Assembly (NCBI RefSeq): GCF_042697365.1
Contig: NZ_CP137604.1
Direction: 5' to 3' (one strand)
Length of the DNA stretch: 64,000 bases
DNA from: Brucella pseudintermedia
GTDB lineage: Bacteria; Pseudomonadota; Alphaproteobacteria; Rhizobiales; Rhizobiaceae
Shown here: piece by piece, positions 61,063-64,000 of the stretch
Layout of the letters: each line of letters opens with the position of its first letter
How positions within the stretch are numbered: position 1 is the stretch's first letter
The notes under the pieces: model-generated
The model's database searches: none
Told to the model about the DNA's origin: nothing
Seen by the model: only the letters and a program-made list of their open reading frames with translations
Made by a program: the position numbers and the translations under genes

Positions 61063-61437
61063 GTTCTCCAGCTTGCCCGACAATTCCTCAAAAGCTCTTT
61101 GTCCGTCTTCCCGGAACCTGACCTTGTTCAGCGGAACGCCGCTCACGACATGTTCCCCGGTGGCGCTCAGCACGATTTCCAGCTTCAGCATTTCCGCCGA
61201 TCCGAGCAGCTTCCAGCATCCTTTTCCCGCAGCCAGCGAAAAGTCGCGCTCCGCAACATAAGCTGCGGCGGCATAGGCGCCGTCGCATTTGCCGACGCTT
61301 TGAGGTTCATCCAGAATTTCGACCACCGACCGGGAACCATCGTCCTGCCCGGTTTCGATGGTGCCGAGAACCTCTGCGCGCGCAGCAAAGGGAAGAGCCA
61401 AGGGGAACATGACCACAACGGCAGCAATGACCTTCAT
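61027..61437 (-). CDS. Hypothetical secreted protein
   Basis: A 136-residue protein. ATG at 61437 (MKVIAAVVVMFPLALPFAARA) gives a clear signal peptide; a TTG four codons before is possible. The mature part has two cysteines (GKCDGAYAAAAYV and GKGCWKLL). Not recognised. Convergent with, and overlapping, the tetR-like gene. Confidence 0.65.
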   Translation of the reverse strand: MKVIAAVVVMFPLALPFAARAEVLGTIETGQDDGSRSVVEILDEPQSVGKCDGAYAAAAYVAERDFSLAAGKGCWKLLGSAEMLKLEIVLSATGEHVVSGVPLNKVRFREDGQRAFEELSGKLENSGPPMPLQSID

Positions 61438-61463
61438 GAATCCTCGCAAGCATGTTGCAACAA

Positions 61464-61492
61464 CAAAACGCCCTCTCCAGGGGAAAGGGCGT
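61464..61492 (-). terminator. Terminator of the DUF3126 gene
   Basis: The stem acgccct / agggcgt (61468-61492 with a loop) is followed on the minus strand by TTTTGTTGTTG. It lies 57 bp after the DUF3126 stop. Confidence 0.8.
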
Positions 61493-61548
61493 CAAGAGCA
61501 TTCCCGCATGGGCATATGCGCCATCAGCGACGAATATACCGCTGCCGA

Positions 61549-61755
61549 TCAAAGATCGACGTCGAGGATGGCCATCGAGAAGTTGTAGGAGAGTTCGCCC
61601 TCGTCCTCATCCTTGTAGATCAGGCCCAGAAATTCGTCTCCGAGATAAAGCTCGGCGGAGTCGTTCTTGCGCGGGCGTGCCTTTACCTGCAGGCCGGGAT
61701 TGTTGAAGGTCCGTTTGAAATAGGCGTCCAGTTTTTTGAGTTCTTCGGGTTTCAA
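61549..61755 (-). CDS. DUF3126 family protein
   Basis: A 68-residue protein: MKPEELKKLDAYFKRTFNNP, then LQVKARPRKNDSAELYLGDE and LGLIYKDEDEGELSYNFSMA. It is a short alpha/beta protein conserved in alphaproteobacteria and often next to cysE, as here. Function unknown. Confidence 0.9.
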   Translation of the reverse strand: MKPEELKKLDAYFKRTFNNPGLQVKARPRKNDSAELYLGDEFLGLIYKDEDEGELSYNFSMAILDVDL

Positions 61756-61876
61756 CCGGCTTCTCCTGATATTGATTTGAGCCGGTTTATTGCACCCGGC
61801 ATTTTCTTATGTAAACCCCCGACATCGACTATCCCAAGGGGCGTGGCCAGCTAATCGCCGCTTGCATCACAATATA

Positions 61877-61908
61877 GGCCGCTTGCTGGAGAAAACCAGC
61901 AAGCGGCC
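61877..61908 (-). terminator. Hairpin after cysE
   Basis: A perfect 13-bp stem ggccgcttgctgg / ccagcaagcggcc with a 6-nt loop, 42 bp after the cysE stop. On the coding strand TATATTG follows; the loop, not the tail, holds the U-run (TTTTCT). A terminator is likely but not ideal. Confidence 0.65.
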
Positions 61909-61949
61909 CGATTTCCTGGTATCGGTCGATCTCAAGGATGCAAAATGGC

Positions 61950-62780
61950 CTAGATACCGTCGCCCAGCATCTGGTCCATGACGCGGGAAGGCTCGGCGCA
62001 GCCCGTGTCGCCCATGATCCGGGCAGGCACGCCGGCAACCGTGACATTGTTGGGAACCGGTTTCAGAACCACCGAACCGGCTGCGATCTTCGAGCAGTGA
62101 CCGACTTCGATATTGCCGAGAATTTTTGCGCCCGCGCCGATCAGCACGCCATGGCGGATTTTCGGATGACGGTCGCCGCCCGATTTGCCCGTTCCGCCAA
62201 GCGTAACGCCATGGAGGATCGAAACATTGTCTTCGATGACTGCCGTTTCGCCCACGACAAGGCCAGTTGCATGATCGAGGAACAGGCCGCTGCCAAGCCG
62301 AGCCGCCGGATGAATATCGGTCTGAAAGATCGATGATGAACGGCTTTGCAGGTAATAGGCGAAATCCTTGCGGCCTTCTTGGTAAAGCCAATGGGCCAGA
62401 CGATGGGTCTGGATCGCATGGAACCCCTTCAGATAAAGGATCGGGTCCATGAAGCGGCTATAGGCCGGATCGCGATCGTACACCGCCTGAATATCGACGC
62501 GCACGATCTGCGACCATTCCGGATTGGCATCCAGCATCGCATCGAAGGTCTGGCGCAGAATATCGGCGCTCAGGTCGGCGTGGCCGAGGCGCTCGGAAAT
62601 GCGATGCGTGACCGCGTCTTCCAGACTTGGCTGATTGAGGATCGTTGCATAAAGGAACGTGCCCAGAACGGGATCATTCTTGGCCGCTTCCTCCGCTTCG
62701 GCACGGACGGAATGCCAGATGGGATCGACCTGCCCCAGACCGGGGGATGCTTTCGCTGATGTGCGAACGGACATATGCAT
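61950..62780 (-). CDS. cysE: Serine O-acetyltransferase
   Basis: A 276-residue enzyme making O-acetylserine for cysteine synthesis. The N-terminal helical part (VRAEAEEAAKNDPVLGTFLY) is followed by the beta-helix: DIHPAARLGSGLFLDHATGL with the catalytic His and Asp, then VVGETAVIEDNVSILHGVTL. The start ATG 62780 (MHMSVRTS) or the second Met is possible. The C-terminal end with MDQMLGDGI ends in Ile, as needed for binding to cysteine synthase. Confidence 0.96.
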   Translation of the reverse strand: MHMSVRTSAKASPGLGQVDPIWHSVRAEAEEAAKNDPVLGTFLYATILNQPSLEDAVTHRISERLGHADLSADILRQTFDAMLDANPEWSQIVRVDIQAVYDRDPAYSRFMDPILYLKGFHAIQTHRLAHWLYQEGRKDFAYYLQSRSSSIFQTDIHPAARLGSGLFLDHATGLVVGETAVIEDNVSILHGVTLGGTGKSGGDRHPKIRHGVLIGAGAKILGNIEVGHCSKIAAGSVVLKPVPNNVTVAGVPARIMGDTGCAEPSRVMDQMLGDGI

Positions 62781-62944
62781 ACTCCAGTTTTGCACCGTGC
62801 GAGGTGAAACGAAAACCGTACTTCGCTCAACCCTCACACCGCAATACGAGTTCGGCGCGCAGCATAGCTTAAAAAGACTTGCCTTGACACAGCCGAATTT
62901 GACGCGGCTGCAACGCGCAGGCTTTGCTAAAGATCAAACTTCCG

Positions 62945-63715
62945 TCAGAGCCGGTTTTCTTTCAAGAACTCCAACACGGCCTGCTTGTAGACCTTGTCAC
63001 CGACCGCCAGCATATGGTCGCGGCCCGGAATGTCGACGGCCTGCCCGTTTGGCAGCAGATCGGCCAGTTCCTGCGCGCTGCCGGCAATATCGTCGCTCGT
63101 GCCGACGGCAACCAGAACCGGCTGCATGATGCGCGCTATCGCAGCAGCGGGAACAAGTTCCTTGGAGGTGATCACGCAGGCCGCAAGGGCGATGCGGTCG
63201 CTCTTGGTCTGGTCGGCAAATTTGCGGAACATCTGCCCGCGTGGATGCGTGATCGTCGCCGGGTCTTCGGCAAGCAGCGCCTCGCCAATCGGCTCCCAGT
63301 CGCCCGCGCCCGTGACCATGCCGATGCCAAGGCCGCCAAAAACGGCGCTATGAACGCGCTCGGCATGTTCAAGAGCCAGAAATGCCGAAATGCGCGCGCC
63401 CATGGAATAGCCCATGACATGCGCCTTTTCGATGCCGAGATGATCGAGCAGGGCCGCCGCGTCCGCCGCCATCTTGGTCGGCGTATATTCATCCGCATCA
63501 TGGGGCTTCGCCGAAAGCCCATGTCCGCGATTATCGATGGCAATGACACGATATCCGGCTTCGGTCAGCGTCCGGAACCAGCCGGGCGAAACCCAGTTGA
63601 CCAGACTTGACGAAGCAAAGCCGTGAATGAGCAGGATCGGGTCGCCTTCGCCGTCCTGACGATAAGCCAGACGCAAGCCGTCATGTTCGAAATATTCGAT
63701 ATCGAGGGCACTCAC
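62945..63715 (-). CDS. Alpha/beta-hydrolase
   Basis: A 256-residue enzyme with the hydrolase fold. The nucleophile is in MGYSMGAR, the oxyanion strand in LLIHGFASS, and the C-terminal His in GRDHMLAVGD. AIDNRGHGLSAKP is the usual loop. It may hydrolyse an ester, lactone or haloperoxidase-like substrate. Located before the DUF192 gene on the same strand (upstream). Confidence 0.9.
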   Translation of the reverse strand: MSALDIEYFEHDGLRLAYRQDGEGDPILLIHGFASSSLVNWVSPGWFRTLTEAGYRVIAIDNRGHGLSAKPHDADEYTPTKMAADAAALLDHLGIEKAHVMGYSMGARISAFLALEHAERVHSAVFGGLGIGMVTGAGDWEPIGEALLAEDPATITHPRGQMFRKFADQTKSDRIALAACVITSKELVPAAAIARIMQPVLVAVGTSDDIAGSAQELADLLPNGQAVDIPGRDHMLAVGDKVYKQAVLEFLKENRL

Positions 63716-63748
63716 CTGATGTTTCCTTTTGATTGCATTTTCTTGCGA

Positions 63749-64000
63749 TCAGGACTTGCACGCACCACAGATCACGCGATGGATGGCCTTGTCGCCAAGC
63801 TTTATGCCGGTTCGCTTGACCGTACCGGCCAGAAGTTCCACGACATACGCCGCCGGAACCTCGGATGAAATGATATTTTCGGAGAAAGGCACCGCATTTT
63901 CATGAATGGCCGATACGCGCCCCTTGTCGTCAAGGAAAACCATATCGAGCGGCGACGGCGTATTCTGCATCCACATCATGACGCGGCGCATCTCGCCAAA
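63749..64000 (-). CDS. DUF192 family protein (partial, start outside the window)
   Basis: The last 83 codons of a gene that begins beyond the right edge. The readable part is FGEMRRVMMWMQNTPSPLDM, then VFLDDKGRVSAIHENAVPFS, which fits the DUF192 pattern (W-M-x-N-T-x-x-P-L-D-M). Full-length members usually have a signal peptide and are secreted; that part is missing. It is 33 bp upstream of the hydrolase gene in the same direction, likely one operon. Confidence 0.88.
   Translation of the reverse strand, partial: FGEMRRVMMWMQNTPSPLDMVFLDDKGRVSAIHENAVPFSENIISSEVPAAYVVELLAGTVKRTGIKLGDKAIHRVICGACKS

Overview
The window reads as a chromosomal segment of an alphaproteobacterium of the order Hyphomicrobiales, most likely the Brucella/Ochrobactrum group. 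The reasons are GC-rich coding, a LexA box of the GTTC-N7-GTTC type in front of recA, an S10-spc-alpha ribosomal cluster without rpmJ before rpsM, an icd-alaS-recA neighbourhood, and many small families typical of Rhizobiales (RHH_4, DUF3126, bacterial transglutaminase-like cysteine peptidase). I cannot separate classical Brucella from Ochrobactrum by reading alone. No insertion sequence, prophage, CRISPR array, rRNA operon or integrase is visible.

Layout. 1-18 kb is a mixed housekeeping region: the end of a methylmalonyl-CoA mutase, small unknown proteins, aldo/keto reductase, murI-trmJ, a DJ-1/PfpI protein, a ribbon-helix-helix protein, icd, a GST, an ArsR regulator facing a NIPSNAP-monooxygenase pair, alaS, recA with an SOS promoter, an OmpA-family lipoprotein, a lysozyme-like lipoprotein, rarA and a DegP-like protease. 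18-37 kb is one minus-strand run of translation genes: the str operon (rpsL-rpsG-fusA-tuf), then S10, spc and alpha genes (rpsJ to rplQ, with secY, adk and rpoA). 37-38.4 kb carries two small plus-strand genes. 38.4-52.7 kb is the second minus-strand run: tRNA-Tyr, tRNA-Gly, tuf (second copy), tRNA-Trp, secE, nusG, rplK, rplA, rplJ, rplL, rpoB, rpoC. 53-64 kb is mixed again: rlmB, a two-CBS protein, a rhomboid protease, PAS, PilZ and transglutaminase-like proteins, a gamma-carbonic anhydrase, a divergent tetA/tetR-like efflux pair with operators, cysE, a hydrolase and the start-truncated end of a DUF192 gene.

How the parts work together. The two minus-strand blocks make the ribosome, its elongation factors, the Sec channel core and RNA polymerase. 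The intergenic spaces carry hairpins at the usual control points (tuf/rpsJ, rplO/secY, adk/rpsM, nusG/rplK, the L10 leader, rplL/rpoB, rpoB/rpoC). The two tuf copies are almost identical and code for the same protein.

Most worth following: (1) the tetA/tetR-like pair, whose two palindromic operators have centres 30 bp apart, one being exactly the 17-bp spacer of the pump promoter, with a 13-codon upstream ORF before a TTG-started regulator; (2) a terminator after tRNA-Trp that also contains a secE promoter, followed by a leader of about 360 nt; (3) a PAS / PilZ / LapG-like cluster with a CtrA-like box. I see no clearly new multi-gene system; most of the window is core genome.
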